Shown: positions 25,215 to 34,069, counted from the stretch's first letter. The stretch is 64,000 nt of DNA from Haloarcula rara (GCF_029338235.1 NZ_CP119785.1:1178001-1242000); one strand, 5' to 3'. Program-made: numbers and translations. Notes: generated from the sequence alone by a model not told the origin.

Positions 25215-26057
25215 TCACTGTGGGTGGGCGACCGGCGGAGCCGTGGTCCCGAAGAACGCGGCACACGCCTCGTTGAACGCCCATGGATTGTCCTGGTTGA
25301 TCAGATGACCCGAGTCAGGTATCTCGCGTACCTGCCCCTGCGGGACCGTCGTCGCGAGTCGCTCGCCCTGGCGCTTGACCATGGGCGCTTCCTGGGCCCC
25401 GTAGAGGACGAGCATCGGCGTCGCGACGTGGGACAGGGTCGGCGGTTCGAACTCGTAGAGCGCGCGGAATATTTTCCGGTACTCGTCCGGCGAGACGTCG
25501 CCGAGCGCATCGAGCGCTTTCGAGCGGACTGCGGGGTCGAGCGTCAGCCACCGCCGGCCGGTTATCGTTCTGATGGACATGAGCAACGACTGGAACGTCG
25601 CGGTCGACCCGAACGTCGACGCCATGCCCGTAATCGCCGGAAGCGGCGAGAGGAAGGGCTTCAGCATCGGCGGGATGTCGACGGGCGGCATCGACTGCAG
25701 CGGCCCGCCGACGACGGCGCCTCGCGCCCGGTCTGGATGTCTGTCGAGATAAGACTGTGCTACCATGCCACCCACTGATAGGCCACACAGAATCGGGCGG
25801 TGGATATCGAGGTGGGCGAGGAGGCGTTCGAGATCGTCCACGAACAGGTCTATCGAATAGTCTCGTGTCCCGGTCGGGCCGGTCCGACCGTGCCCACGCA
25901 GGTCGAATGTCACCACCCGATACGCGTCTGCGAATCGTTCGACCTGCTCGTCCCAGGAGCGGTTGTTCAGCCAGCCACCGTGAATACAGACCAGCGGCGG
26001 CCCGCGTCCGTGCTCGTCGTACCAGAGCGTTCCGTCCTCGATAGAGAGTGTCGGCAT
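25215..26057 (-). CDS. Alpha/beta hydrolase
   Basis: The 280-residue enzyme begins 'MPTLSIEDGTLWYDEHGRGPPLVCIHGG'. It has the oxyanion 'HGGW', the nucleophile elbow 'CGLSVGG' (Ser94), and the catalytic His in 'DSGHLINQD' near residue 257; the acid is likely the Glu or Asp of 'VLYGAQEAPM'. The cap region is Met/Pro-rich. The family covers esterases, haloperoxidase-like enzymes and 3-oxoadipate enol-lactonases; the substrate cannot be set. It is convergent with nothing; tRNA-Phe repeats lie 42 bases downstream. Confidence 0.9.
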   Translation of the reverse strand: MPTLSIEDGTLWYDEHGRGPPLVCIHGGWLNNRSWDEQVERFADAYRVVTFDLRGHGRTGPTGTRDYSIDLFVDDLERLLAHLDIHRPILCGLSVGGMVAQSYLDRHPDRARGAVVGGPLQSMPPVDIPPMLKPFLSPLPAITGMASTFGSTATFQSLLMSIRTITGRRWLTLDPAVRSKALDALGDVSPDEYRKIFRALYEFEPPTLSHVATPMLVLYGAQEAPMVKRQGERLATTVPQGQVREIPDSGHLINQDNPWAFNEACAAFFGTTAPPVAHPQ

Positions 26058-26161
26058 TCAGTGGACACTGTCGCTTTCGAGAGTTAATCGGGCGGCCTGC
26101 GAGCGCCGGGTCCCGTGGTGGCGTCTGAGTCCGGGCTCGCCGTCACTCACAGCCTGCAGTA

Positions 26162-27157
26162 TCAGTCGTTGCGGAAGACGAGGATGTTCTGGTGGACCAT
26201 CGAGGGGACAAAGGAGAACGGATAGCCGTAGACGTGGAGGTCCTTCGAGGGGTCGTACCAGACGAGATTCGCCTTCATCGTGTAGCCGGCGGCCTCGATG
26301 CGGTCGGCCAGCGCCGCCGAGAGCATATTGTAGGACTGTTCGCGGTACATATCGCCGATGAAGACGGCGACATAGCCGTCGGGCTTGAGTACACGGCGAA
26401 ACTGTGCGAATTTCGCTTCCATCTCCTCGAGCCAGTCAGCTTTCGTCTGGCGGTCGTCGTCGTCGAAATCGCCAAGCTTACTGTCCCGTGTCGCGGCCTC
26501 GTTGCGGGTCTGTTCGACCTTGTCCATGTCCCAGTAGGGGACGTCCGTCAGCAGGAAATCGACGCCGTCGGTCTCGACGTCTTCGACCAGGTCGGCACAG
26601 TCACCGTGGCGCAGCTCCTGGGCGGCCAGCGGTCCCTCGCCGCGGGCCTCGCGGTCGGCGTTCTCGCGTTCGAGGACCGTCTCGTAGACGTCTATCCAGC
26701 GGTCGTTGCGTTCGAAGCCGACGGCGTCCCGTCGGCCGGTGCCCTCGTACTCGGCCAGCGAGGCACCGAGCAGCGTCCCGCCGACGCCGGCGAAGGGGTC
26801 GAGCACGCGGTCGCCGGCCTTGCTGAACCGCTGGATGAGTGCCAGACAGAGTCTGGGGGGTTTCTGGCCGCCGTGTTCGCTCCGCAGGTCGTGCTGGAGG
26901 GCGGGCGGGTACTGCTCGGGGATGACGGACTTGGTCGCGAACTTCCACTCCCGACCGGTGAGGTCGTTGACGCGGTTGCGCTCGTCGTAGATGCCCCGCT
27001 CCTCGACGTAGCGCTGGTGGTCAGCGAGCTCGCCGGTGTCGACGACCTCGCCGTCCTCGACGGGGAGCGCGTCCGCCTTCGCCCGGTCTTCGTCGAAGTC
27101 GCCGTCCTCGGTGGTGAACAGACGGCTTTGTTTGTGGTCGGACGACTCGTCGCTCAT
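26162..27157 (-). CDS. Orphan DNA (amino) methyltransferase
   Basis: The 331-residue product has the SAM motif 'DPFAGVGGTLLGA' near residues 118-130 and the catalytic-type 'TDVPYWDMD' near residue 206. N4/N6-amino methyltransferases normally show (D/N/S)PP(Y/F/W); here the first Pro is Val, which is odd unless it is usual for this subfamily. No restriction enzyme is nearby, so it is an orphan. Haloarchaea commonly carry a conserved orphan m4C enzyme for CTAG, and this is a candidate, but the target cannot be read from sequence. An RNA substrate is also possible. Confidence 0.8.
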   Translation of the reverse strand: MSDESSDHKQSRLFTTEDGDFDEDRAKADALPVEDGEVVDTGELADHQRYVEERGIYDERNRVNDLTGREWKFATKSVIPEQYPPALQHDLRSEHGGQKPPRLCLALIQRFSKAGDRVLDPFAGVGGTLLGASLAEYEGTGRRDAVGFERNDRWIDVYETVLERENADREARGEGPLAAQELRHGDCADLVEDVETDGVDFLLTDVPYWDMDKVEQTRNEAATRDSKLGDFDDDDRQTKADWLEEMEAKFAQFRRVLKPDGYVAVFIGDMYREQSYNMLSAALADRIEAAGYTMKANLVWYDPSKDLHVYGYPFSFVPSMVHQNILVFRND

Positions 27158-27315
27158 ACGGACGAGTTGTGTCCACCCACAGGATAAGTGTAGTCACTGG
27201 TCGGGCGACAGACGGACCTGATGTCGTGTGGAGTGACGCCGGACGCAGGTACCGAGTCCGAATCAGTTAGATAATGGAAAATTTTATTCGACGGAGTATA
27301 GATTGATGTGTCGTA

Positions 27316-27720
27316 ATGAAGCGACGGAAAACGTTGAAAATCATGGGCGCGGCGGGTGCTACCGCGTCGGTGGCGGGCTGCAGTGGCATACTCGGCGGCT
27401 GTGGGCCGGGGGAAAACGAGATCGGTGCCTTGGCCGAGGCTGTAAACAGCGAAGAGTCCTCGACCGCGGAGGAGGCCGCGACGGGTGACAGCGAGACAGT
27501 GAGCATCACGGGCGAGATCCAGTCGATTGGAGACAACGAAGTCATCATCGACGACGGCACCGGGACGGCGAAGCTGACGACCCTGGTCGGTGGCTTCGAG
27601 ACCGAGAACGTCGGCGAAGGCGACTGCGCAGAGGCGAGCGGAATTCCGTTCGCGCCGGAGGACGGCAGCGACAACGACATCCGCTTTCTCGTCGACGATG
27701 TCGGGCTCGCAGACGAGTAA
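27316..27720 (+). CDS. Tat-exported lipoprotein with OB-fold-like domain
   Basis: The 134-residue product begins with a twin-arginine signal 'KRRKTLKIMGAAGATASVAGC', where the lipobox 'SVAGC' predicts a lipid-anchored Cys on the outer face. A short acidic linker follows. Residues 60-90 ('VSITGEIQSIGDNEVIIDDGTGTAKLTTL') look like the first strands of an OB fold, as in nucleic-acid or oligosaccharide binding proteins. The function is unknown. The ATG at 27316 is preceded by an AT-rich promoter region around 27275-27300. Confidence 0.8.
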   Translation: MKRRKTLKIMGAAGATASVAGCSGILGGCGPGENEIGALAEAVNSEESSTAEEAATGDSETVSITGEIQSIGDNEVIIDDGTGTAKLTTLVGGFETENVGEGDCAEASGIPFAPEDGSDNDIRFLVDDVGLADE

Positions 27721-27817
27721 GCCTGCGACGGGCGCCCTCGCCGCGCTGGCGCCCGTTACCTAAGGGGCGACCGCCCGCAACGCTCATTTCCGGGGCTGTA
27801 CCAGATACCACCAGCCG

Positions 27818-30028
27818 ATGGGACGCGACAGTCACCACCCCGGCCCGCCGCGGTTCATGCAGGTGGGCCAGCGCCTCGTCGACCCCGTCTTCGTCGACGC
27901 CGACCACGGGTTCGACCGGGACAACCTCGCGCCGACGATAGCGGGGGCGCCCGAACGGGACCCGAAGAGCTACGACGCCGACGCGTTCACGTGGTCAGTC
28001 GCGTCACGCCCGGCCGGAAGTAGCGCCGGCCTCAAGGACGCGCCGACACCGTACGACGACCGCGACCGCTACGACTACGGGCAGGGACACACCGCCGAGT
28101 TCGAGCCCGACGAGCCGGGGACCTACGTCTTCGAACTCGACGCGCCCGACGGGACCCACGAGCTGACGGTTCGTGTCTTCGACGGCGACGAGAGCGACGC
28201 GGCAGCCGCCGACGGGGTCGGCGCCAGCGGACGGCGGGAGGGCGGCGGCCCGCCACGCATCGAACTCGACGGCCGGTACGACGCTGCCACCGAGTCGTTC
28301 GTCGTCGAGGCGAGCCCGGAACTCGCGCCCGATAGCCACGCCGTCGAGTCGGCCCTCACCGTCGACTATCTCCCCCACGACGCGAGTGGCCTCGATGCGA
28401 CCGACATCACGATCGATGGGACCACGGCACGGATTCCCGCCGACGCGCTCGACGGGCCGACACAGCTCTACGCGGCCCCGTTCGACGGCCACCGCGTCGG
28501 CGTTCGCGACGAGATTGTGCTGGACGCCGAGTCCGGGTCCGTCTCGCTGCCGAACCGACCACCCGACTGGCTCGACGACGCCGTCGTCTACGAGATATTC
28601 ACGCGTTCGTTCGCCGGCAAGCCGGGCGAGACAACCTTCGAGGTGCTTTCCGACCGCGTCGGCTACCTCGACGAGCTGGGCGTCGACGTGGTGTGGCTGA
28701 CGCCCATCGTCCCGGCCTGGAGCCCCACCGTCGAGACTGCGCCGGGCGGCCCACACGGGTACAGCACGGCCGATTACTTCGACGTGGCCCCGGATCTTGG
28801 CACCCTCGAGGAGTTCGAGGCGTTCGTCGACCGGTGTCACGACCGCGGCATCCGCGTCTGCTTCGACCTCGTCGCCAACCACTGCGGCTGGACCCACCCG
28901 TTCTTCCAGGACACCATCGCGCAAGTCGGCGACGACCCCGGGGAACCCGGCCAGTTCCCAGATATCGAAGCGTGGGACGCGTCCTCGAAGTACTTCGACT
29001 GGTTCGACCGCCAGCGGGAGGCGAGCCGCCACGACGCCGCGCCGGCCCAGACGAGCTTCTTCGGCGTGCGGCTCCAGCCCAACCTCAATCACGGCAACAT
29101 CGCGCTGCGTGAACACCTGCTGGCCGCCGTCGAGTTCTGGGCCGAGCGCGTCGACGGCTTCCGCTGTGACATCGCCTGGGGGGTGCCCCACAGCTTCTGG
29201 GCGGAGGTTCGCGAGCGCGTTCGGGCGATCGATTCGGAGTTCCTCCTGCTCGACGAGGCGATTCCCCGGACACCCGCCTTCGCCGCCTCGGAGTTCGACT
29301 GTCACTTCGACACGACCGGGTTCACCGAGACGGCCCACGCCGTCGCCCGCGGCGAACGGCCACCCAGCGACCTGCTCGACGCGATCCGGGCCCGGGAGCG
29401 CGACGGGTTCCCCTCCTACACGCGCCTGTTGAACGCCACGGAGAACCACGACGAGCCCCGGCTGGCCCACGAGGCCGCCGTCGGCCACCGCGAGGACCCG
29501 GCGGCGGTCGCACGCGCCGCGGCCGCCGCCGCGTTCACGCTGCCCGGGGTGCCGATGCTCTACTACGGCCAGGAGCGCCTTATTACCAGACACGGCGAGC
29601 GTCGCGAGTTCCCCTACGCCGACGACCCCGACCGCGCCGACGACATCGAACGGGACCCGTACAAGCGGGCGTTCGTGAACTGGGCAGAGTTCCCCGAGGA
29701 CCACCTCGATTTCTATCGGTGCCTCGTCGCGTGCTACCACGACTCGCCCGTCCTCGGGCCGAGTGCCGACCTCGTCAGCCCGGCCTACCGGACCGAAACA
29801 CCCGACGACGTGCTCGTCTTCGGCCGCGACGCGGGCGATGCGAAGCGAGTCGTCGTCGTCAACTTCGCCGCCGACCCCCGCAGGGTCGACCTCCGTCCGG
29901 TCGTCGACACGACGGACCGATTCACGGGCCGAGACGTGGCCGTCGCCCGCAGCGAGGACGCCGTCACCGTCGAGGTCGAGCGGCTGGCAGTCCTGTCGAC
30001 GCCGTCGCTGTTCGACGGGGGCCGGTGA
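27818..30028 (+). CDS. GH13 alpha-amylase-family glycoside hydrolase
   Basis: The 736-residue protein has an N-terminal beta-sandwich part (1-240) and a GH13 barrel. Catalytic residues are Asp451 in 'GFRCDIAWG', Glu480 in 'LLLDEAIP' and His544-Asp545 in 'ENHDEPR'. The family region I 'DLVANHCGW' precedes them. The C-terminal beta domain starts near residue 640. No signal peptide is present, so it acts in the cytoplasm on maltodextrin, glycogen-like or trehalose-type substrates. The exact specificity is not clear. It is a stand-alone gene; the next gene on the other strand is convergent. Confidence 0.92.
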   Translation: MGRDSHHPGPPRFMQVGQRLVDPVFVDADHGFDRDNLAPTIAGAPERDPKSYDADAFTWSVASRPAGSSAGLKDAPTPYDDRDRYDYGQGHTAEFEPDEPGTYVFELDAPDGTHELTVRVFDGDESDAAAADGVGASGRREGGGPPRIELDGRYDAATESFVVEASPELAPDSHAVESALTVDYLPHDASGLDATDITIDGTTARIPADALDGPTQLYAAPFDGHRVGVRDEIVLDAESGSVSLPNRPPDWLDDAVVYEIFTRSFAGKPGETTFEVLSDRVGYLDELGVDVVWLTPIVPAWSPTVETAPGGPHGYSTADYFDVAPDLGTLEEFEAFVDRCHDRGIRVCFDLVANHCGWTHPFFQDTIAQVGDDPGEPGQFPDIEAWDASSKYFDWFDRQREASRHDAAPAQTSFFGVRLQPNLNHGNIALREHLLAAVEFWAERVDGFRCDIAWGVPHSFWAEVRERVRAIDSEFLLLDEAIPRTPAFAASEFDCHFDTTGFTETAHAVARGERPPSDLLDAIRARERDGFPSYTRLLNATENHDEPRLAHEAAVGHREDPAAVARAAAAAAFTLPGVPMLYYGQERLITRHGERREFPYADDPDRADDIERDPYKRAFVNWAEFPEDHLDFYRCLVACYHDSPVLGPSADLVSPAYRTETPDDVLVFGRDAGDAKRVVVVNFAADPRRVDLRPVVDTTDRFTGRDVAVARSEDAVTVEVERLAVLSTPSLFDGGR

Positions 30029-30082
30029 CCGACTGGTCGAAAAACGGACTGCGATTCGGTGGTGGCGACGACCTTCCCCTGT

Positions 30083-31372
30083 TCAGGTCCCACCGCCCTC
30101 GACGCGCTCGCCGTCCGTCGCCGTCTCGACGACGAGCAGTTCGAAGCCGGGGAGGTCACCCTCGGCAGGCGTGCCCACAGGTGAGCCGTCCGTCGGTGTC
30201 GCTTCGTCCGCTGGCGTTCCACCGTCCGTCGGGGTTTCCTCGGCCGCAGCGTCCGGGTCCACGTAACCGACCGCGAAGCTGCTGTAGACGGTGCCCGCTT
30301 CGAGCGTGACGTTCGCACTGAGCGGTGGACCCTGACCTTGACCTTGGCCCTGTCCCGGGCCGCCGCCCTGTCCCTGACCCTGGCCTTGACCCTGTCCCGG
30401 GCCGCCGCCCTGTCCCTGGCCCTGACCTTGACCCTGTCCCGGGCCGCCGCCCTGTCCCTGACCCTGGCCGCCCTGGCCCTGACCCTGACCTTGACCCTGG
30501 CCGTCCTGTGGTGTGGCGATGACGTTGACCGGCCCGACGTCCGGCACCGCGTGGAAGACGCGGGCGCGCGACTCTCCCTCGGGCGGGCTGGAGAGGTCGT
30601 CTTCGAGGATGGTGACCTGGAATTCGGTCCCCGATTCGGGTGTGCCAGCTTCAGCAGGGGTGGTCGCGCCGTCCGGCGTCGGTGTCGTCTCCTCGCCGGG
30701 CGTCGGGGTCATGTCCCCGTCGTCGGCCGGCCGGACCATGAGCCGATAGTCGCCCGCCGGGACGGTCGCGCTGGCGCTCTCTCCGAAGCCGAGGTCCTGA
30801 ACGAGCGGGCCGGCCTGGCCGCCGCCAGCCTGGAGCGTTTCGACCGTCGGCGTTGCACCGCCGTCGGGTGTTTCGGTCTCGGTCGGCGTTGCACCGCCGT
30901 CGGGTGTCGCGGTCTCGTTGGGTGTCGGGGTGCCGGCAGTCGGGGTCTCGGCGGCCCCCTGTCCGGCTTCGCCGTAGGCGACGGCGGTGTAGGTCGCCCC
31001 CGCCTCGACAGTCACTTCCTGGTCGTACAGCACCGTCTCGCCCTGCTCGTTCGAGCCGAAGAGGTCCCCCAGTACCCCACCGAGGAATCCGCCGCCGTCC
31101 TCGGCCGGGACGATCTGGAGCTGGTAGGTCCCTGGCTCTACCGTCTGGTAGTCGGCGACGTTGCCGAATTCGAGATTCTCGACGACGGTCTGGTCGTCGA
31201 GGGTGACGTTCACGGCCGGCGCGTCCGGCGACGCGTGGGTGACCCGCAGCGCCGTCTCACCCTCAGTCGGCGTCGGGGACTCCTGTCCGGCGACGACGCC
31301 GCCGACGACGCCTGTGATACCGATGACTCCCGCACCCTGGATAACCCGTCTGCGTGTCGTATCGTCCATCAT
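30083..31372 (-). CDS. Tat-exported DUF4397 protein with Gly-Gln repeats
   Basis: The 429-residue product begins 'MMDDTTRRRVIQGAG', a twin-arginine signal. Two DUF4397 beta-sandwich domains follow (about 38-130, with 'VTHASPDAPAVNVTLDD', and a second split around 'ARVFHAVPDVGPVNVIA'). Between and within them lie Thr/Pro/Glu linkers and, at residues about 290-347, tandem 'GQGQGQGGGP' units of 14 residues. It is thus an extracellular surface protein with stalk-like linkers. DUF4397 domains are of unknown function. The start may be the second Met (31369). Confidence 0.87.
   Translation of the reverse strand: MMDDTTRRRVIQGAGVIGITGVVGGVVAGQESPTPTEGETALRVTHASPDAPAVNVTLDDQTVVENLEFGNVADYQTVEPGTYQLQIVPAEDGGGFLGGVLGDLFGSNEQGETVLYDQEVTVEAGATYTAVAYGEAGQGAAETPTAGTPTPNETATPDGGATPTETETPDGGATPTVETLQAGGGQAGPLVQDLGFGESASATVPAGDYRLMVRPADDGDMTPTPGEETTPTPDGATTPAEAGTPESGTEFQVTILEDDLSSPPEGESRARVFHAVPDVGPVNVIATPQDGQGQGQGQGQGGQGQGQGGGPGQGQGQGQGQGGGPGQGQGQGQGQGGGPGQGQGQGQGPPLSANVTLEAGTVYSSFAVGYVDPDAAAEETPTDGGTPADEATPTDGSPVGTPAEGDLPGFELLVVETATDGERVEGGGT
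30331..30506. repeat. 42-bp tandem repeat coding Gly-Gln-rich segment
   Basis: Three nearly identical 42-base units, with a fourth diverged unit, encode GQGQGQGQGQGGGP on the minus strand inside the DUF4397 gene. The repeat is in frame, so copy number may vary without breaking the gene. Confidence 0.85.
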
Positions 31373-31708
31373 CGAACCGAGTTCGTACGAGCGCCGACTT
31401 TGTTACTGACACGCGACTGAGAGAAAGGCGACCGTATCGTCGACCGGCCCGGTATCGCCCGTCGGTAACGGGGCCACAACGGCCAGATGGTGGTGGTTTC
31501 TCCTCGAAACCGGACGTTACCGTCGAAGCCGGCATGGGGTGGCAGGCGAGCGCGCCGCCGCGGGAGCCGGAGCTGGCCTGGCCGGGTCGTGGTCGCCGTA
31601 TCGCCACAGGGGACACCAATCTGAACGAGCGCGGACGTCGGGCACATTAAACCCACCTGCACGTGCAAGCACCACGGCGAGGCGACCGCCCCGCCTTGTG
31701 CGAACGCA
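31373..31708. other. Non-coding gap between divergent genes
   Basis: About 335 bases separate the DUF4397 gene (minus) and the 31709 gene (plus). I see no credible gene; open frames on both strands have poor composition. It presumably holds both promoters; a TATA-like ATTAAA is near 31647-31652 for the plus gene. Confidence 0.5.
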
Positions 31709-31972
31709 ATGTCAGTGTTACAACAAGACGACTCGAACGCGAAGGAGAAGGTCGACGAGGTGGCCGAGCGGACACCGATGTCGGCGGGCGACCCCGTCGC
31801 GGCCGCCGCGGTTGCCTCGGTACTGTTTGCCTGGTACAACTTCTACATCAGAGGCGAGAAACAGACCGGCATCTTCGTTGGGCTCTGGGCGCCGACGATG
31901 CTCGCGGCCGCGAGCTACCTCCAGCAGAAAGACATCATCCGGAAGTTCAAGCAGGGTCTGGCCTCGTTCTGA
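31709..31972 (+). CDS. Small single-span membrane protein, unknown function
   Basis: The 87-residue product has an acidic start, then two hydrophobic stretches ('PVAAAAVASVLFAWYNFYI' and 'GIFVGLWAPTMLAAASYL') forming a hairpin of two membrane helices, and a basic tail 'QQKDIIRKFKQG'. It resembles haloarchaeal small membrane proteins of unknown function. Its start follows a TATA-like sequence about 57 bases upstream. It is convergent with the 31982 gene, ten bases away. Confidence 0.75.
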   Translation: MSVLQQDDSNAKEKVDEVAERTPMSAGDPVAAAAVASVLFAWYNFYIRGEKQTGIFVGLWAPTMLAAASYLQQKDIIRKFKQGLASF

Positions 31973-31981
31973 ACCGCACGG

Positions 31982-32491
31982 CTAGTAGTCGTAGACGGCG
32001 GCGACGATCCCGGCAGTCTGGCCGACGTTCGCCATGGTCAACCCCGCGATGACGAGTGCGGAGACCGCCCCGAAGAGCCCGCCAACGTAGCTGACGGCGC
32101 CGACGGCGCTCAGCGCGCCGCCGAGCGTGTAGGCTCGCGGACGGCGGTCGATGCGCTGGCCGGTCGCGACGAGCCCGGCCGCGGGGACGAGCATCCACCC
32201 GACGACGGTGGCCGAAAGCAAGGGCCCGACGGGCGGCTCGGCAAGCAGCGCGGCCGTCCCGACGAGCGTGACACCGAGTCCGACCACCAGGACGCGGCGC
32301 CACACCAGCAGGACGCCCTCCGTCATCTCCCGCCAGGAGAGGACGGTAAAGGCCGCGATGATGGCGTCCATCACCAGATGGGCGATGAGGACGGTCCGGA
32401 GCGCAAGCAGGTCCAGGTGGGCTGCGGTCGCGAAGGTCCAGGCCAGCGGGACGAGTACGACGGGGCCGTTCTCGCGCAGTCGGCGCAACAT
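31982..32491 (-). CDS. Multi-pass membrane protein, unknown function
   Basis: The 169-residue product has five predicted membrane helices (starting with 'PVVLVPLAWTFATAAHL'). No conserved motif is recognised. Codon composition and hydrophobicity are normal for haloarchaeal membrane proteins. It is convergent with the 31709 gene and lies 112 bases downstream of the 32604 lipoprotein gene's stop on the same strand. Confidence 0.7.
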   Translation of the reverse strand: MLRRLRENGPVVLVPLAWTFATAAHLDLLALRTVLIAHLVMDAIIAAFTVLSWREMTEGVLLVWRRVLVVGLGVTLVGTAALLAEPPVGPLLSATVVGWMLVPAAGLVATGQRIDRRPRAYTLGGALSAVGAVSYVGGLFGAVSALVIAGLTMANVGQTAGIVAAVYDY

Positions 32492-32603
32492 ACCGCGTCC
32501 GTCGGGTGCGAACTACAAGAATACCGCGACCGCTGGGTACGAACGACCACAGTTGCGACCGTGTTGGTCAGTGGGGTCACCACGACGAGTGAGAGCAACG
32601 CAG

Positions 32604-33113
32604 CTACTCGATCTGGACGGTGACCGTGCGCTCGGGCCCTTCGTTGAGACTGACAGTTATGTCGTACTCACCGGCCTCTGACGGGTTGTCGATGGCGGGG
32701 TAGTCCAGCATGACAATATCGCCGCTCTGCAGCTCGTAGGACGTATCGAGCGTGATGGTAAACGAGTAGTCGTTGTTGTTGCTCCCGCTGATGACGCCGC
32801 TGTCGAACTCCTCGTCCAGCGAGCCGTCGCCGCTACTGTCGACACCGACAGTGATGGCGTCGTGGCTGGCACTGTCGACGACAAAGCGGTCCCGCGGGTA
32901 CGTGGCCGAGACGGACTGGAGTGTCTGGCCCGCCGTCTCCTCCGAGACGGGGATTCGGAGCGTCTGGGTCACGTCGGTGGCATCGGTCGACTGGTTCCCG
33001 AGGTCCGCCGATGAGTCATCGTCGTTCCCGTCGTCCCCGCCGGGGAGCGCGGAACAGCCGGCTATCGATGCGACCCCGAGCGTCGCGGCCGTGACAAACG
33101 TTCGTCGGTTCAC
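32604..33113 (-). CDS. Tat-type lipoprotein, unknown function
   Basis: The 169-residue protein starts 'MNRRTFVTAATLGVASIAGC', a twin-arginine signal with lipobox 'SIAGC'. A short Asp/Gly/Ser linker leads to a beta-rich domain (residues 50-169) with repeated Thr/Val strands ending 'RTVTVQIE'. It is presumably lipid anchored at the outer face. I do not recognise the domain; an Ig-like fold is a guess. A perfect hairpin lies upstream (33152-33173). Confidence 0.78.
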   Translation of the reverse strand: MNRRTFVTAATLGVASIAGCSALPGGDDGNDDDSSADLGNQSTDATDVTQTLRIPVSEETAGQTLQSVSATYPRDRFVVDSASHDAITVGVDSSGDGSLDEEFDSGVISGSNNNDYSFTITLDTSYELQSGDIVMLDYPAIDNPSEAGEYDITVSLNEGPERTVTVQIE

Positions 33114-33151
33114 AGGCGATGTCGGGAGTCGGGACCTGAGTATTTGTTGGC

Positions 33152-33173
33152 CACCACCCGAAACCGGGTGGTG
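33152..33173. promoter_or_regulatory. Perfect 9-bp palindrome between divergent genes
   Basis: CACCACCCG-AAAC-CGGGTGGTG lies 39 bases upstream of the lipoprotein gene and about 110 bases upstream of the first cold-shock gene. Its place between divergent genes suggests an operator, although a structural role is possible. Confidence 0.35.
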
Positions 33174-33283
33174 TGTGAACTAGCAGCAACCCATAACGGG
33201 CCGCAGTACGGCGGTTTCCCGTCGTTCGCGGAACGAACCGTACCGACACTGTTATCCGTCGGCCCGGACTCTCTTTGGTTGCA

Positions 33284-33478
33284 ATGGCGAAAGGAACGGT
33301 TGATTTCTTCAACGACACTGGCGGTTACGGTTTCATCGATACTGAGGACGCGGACGAGGACGTCTTCTTCCACATGGAAGACATCGGCGGCCCGGACCTC
33401 GAGGAAGGACAGGAGCTCGAATTCGACATCGAGCAGGCGGACAAGGGTCCGCGAGCCAACAACGTGGAGCGACTCTAA
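33284..33478 (+). CDS. Cold-shock domain protein, copy 1
   Basis: The 64-residue CspA-type OB-fold protein has RNP1 'GGYGFID' and RNP2 'VFFHMEDI'. It binds single-stranded RNA/DNA and probably melts RNA structures. This copy has Thr8 in place of Lys, Ile32 in place of Val and Asn-Asn near the C-terminus, so it is the most diverged of the four. The ATG at 33284 is favoured over a TTG three codons earlier. It leads a tandem array with only CG between its stop codon and the next ATG. Confidence 0.95.
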   Translation: MAKGTVDFFNDTGGYGFIDTEDADEDVFFHMEDIGGPDLEEGQELEFDIEQADKGPRANNVERL

Positions 33479-33480
33479 CG

Positions 33481-33675
33481 ATGGCGAAAGGCAAAGTCGA
33501 TTTCTTCAACGACACCGGCGGCTACGGCTTTATCGACACTGAGGACGCGGACGAGGACGTCTTCTTCCACATGGAAGACGTCGGCGGCCCCGACCTCGAA
33601 GAAGGGCAGGAAGTCGAGTTCGATATCGAGCAGGCCGACAAGGGCCCGCGAGCGACCAACCTGGAGCGTCTCTAA
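33481..33675 (+). CDS. Cold-shock domain protein, copy 2
   Basis: A 64-residue CspA-type protein with RNP1 'GGYGFID' and RNP2 'VFFHMEDV'. It starts two bases after copy 1 stops (TAACGATG junction) and has the same length. Its protein sequence is identical to copy 3, yet the DNA differs at several third positions, so the identity is held by selection as well as recent copying. Neighbouring copies are probably read from one mRNA. Confidence 0.95.
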   Translation: MAKGKVDFFNDTGGYGFIDTEDADEDVFFHMEDVGGPDLEEGQEVEFDIEQADKGPRATNLERL

Positions 33676-33677
33676 CG

Positions 33678-33872
33678 ATGGCGAAAGGTAAGGTCGACTT
33701 CTTCAACGACACTGGTGGCTACGGCTTCATCGATACTGAGGACGCGGACGAGGACGTCTTCTTCCACATGGAAGACGTCGGCGGTCCAGACCTCGAAGAG
33801 GGGCAGGAAGTCGAATTCGACATCGAGCAGGCGGACAAGGGTCCGCGAGCGACCAACCTGGAGCGTCTCTAA
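33678..33872 (+). CDS. Cold-shock domain protein, copy 3
   Basis: Identical in protein to copy 2 (64 residues, RNP1 'GGYGFID', RNP2 'VFFHMEDV'), separated by the same TAACGATG junction. Spacing between starts is 197 bases throughout the array. The array has no other gene inside. Confidence 0.95.
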   Translation: MAKGKVDFFNDTGGYGFIDTEDADEDVFFHMEDVGGPDLEEGQEVEFDIEQADKGPRATNLERL

Positions 33873-33874
33873 CG

Positions 33875-34069
33875 ATGGCGAAAGGTAAGGTCGACTTCTT
33901 CAACGACACCGGCGGCTACGGCTTCATCGACACCGACGAGGAAGACGAGGACGTCTTCTTCCACATGGAAGATGTCGGCGGCCCTGACCTCGAAGAGGGG
34001 CAGGAAGTCGAGTTCGACATCGAGCAGGCGGATAAGGGTCCGCGCGCGACCAACCTCGAGCGACTGTAA
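33875..34069 (+). CDS. Cold-shock domain protein, copy 4
   Basis: The last copy has 64 residues and differs mainly at 'DTDEEDEDV' in place of 'DTEDADEDV'. It keeps RNP1 and RNP2. It ends the run; the convergent DUF429 gene stops 62 bases downstream. As an RNA chaperone it would act with the other three. Confidence 0.95.
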   Translation: MAKGKVDFFNDTGGYGFIDTDEEDEDVFFHMEDVGGPDLEEGQEVEFDIEQADKGPRATNLERL

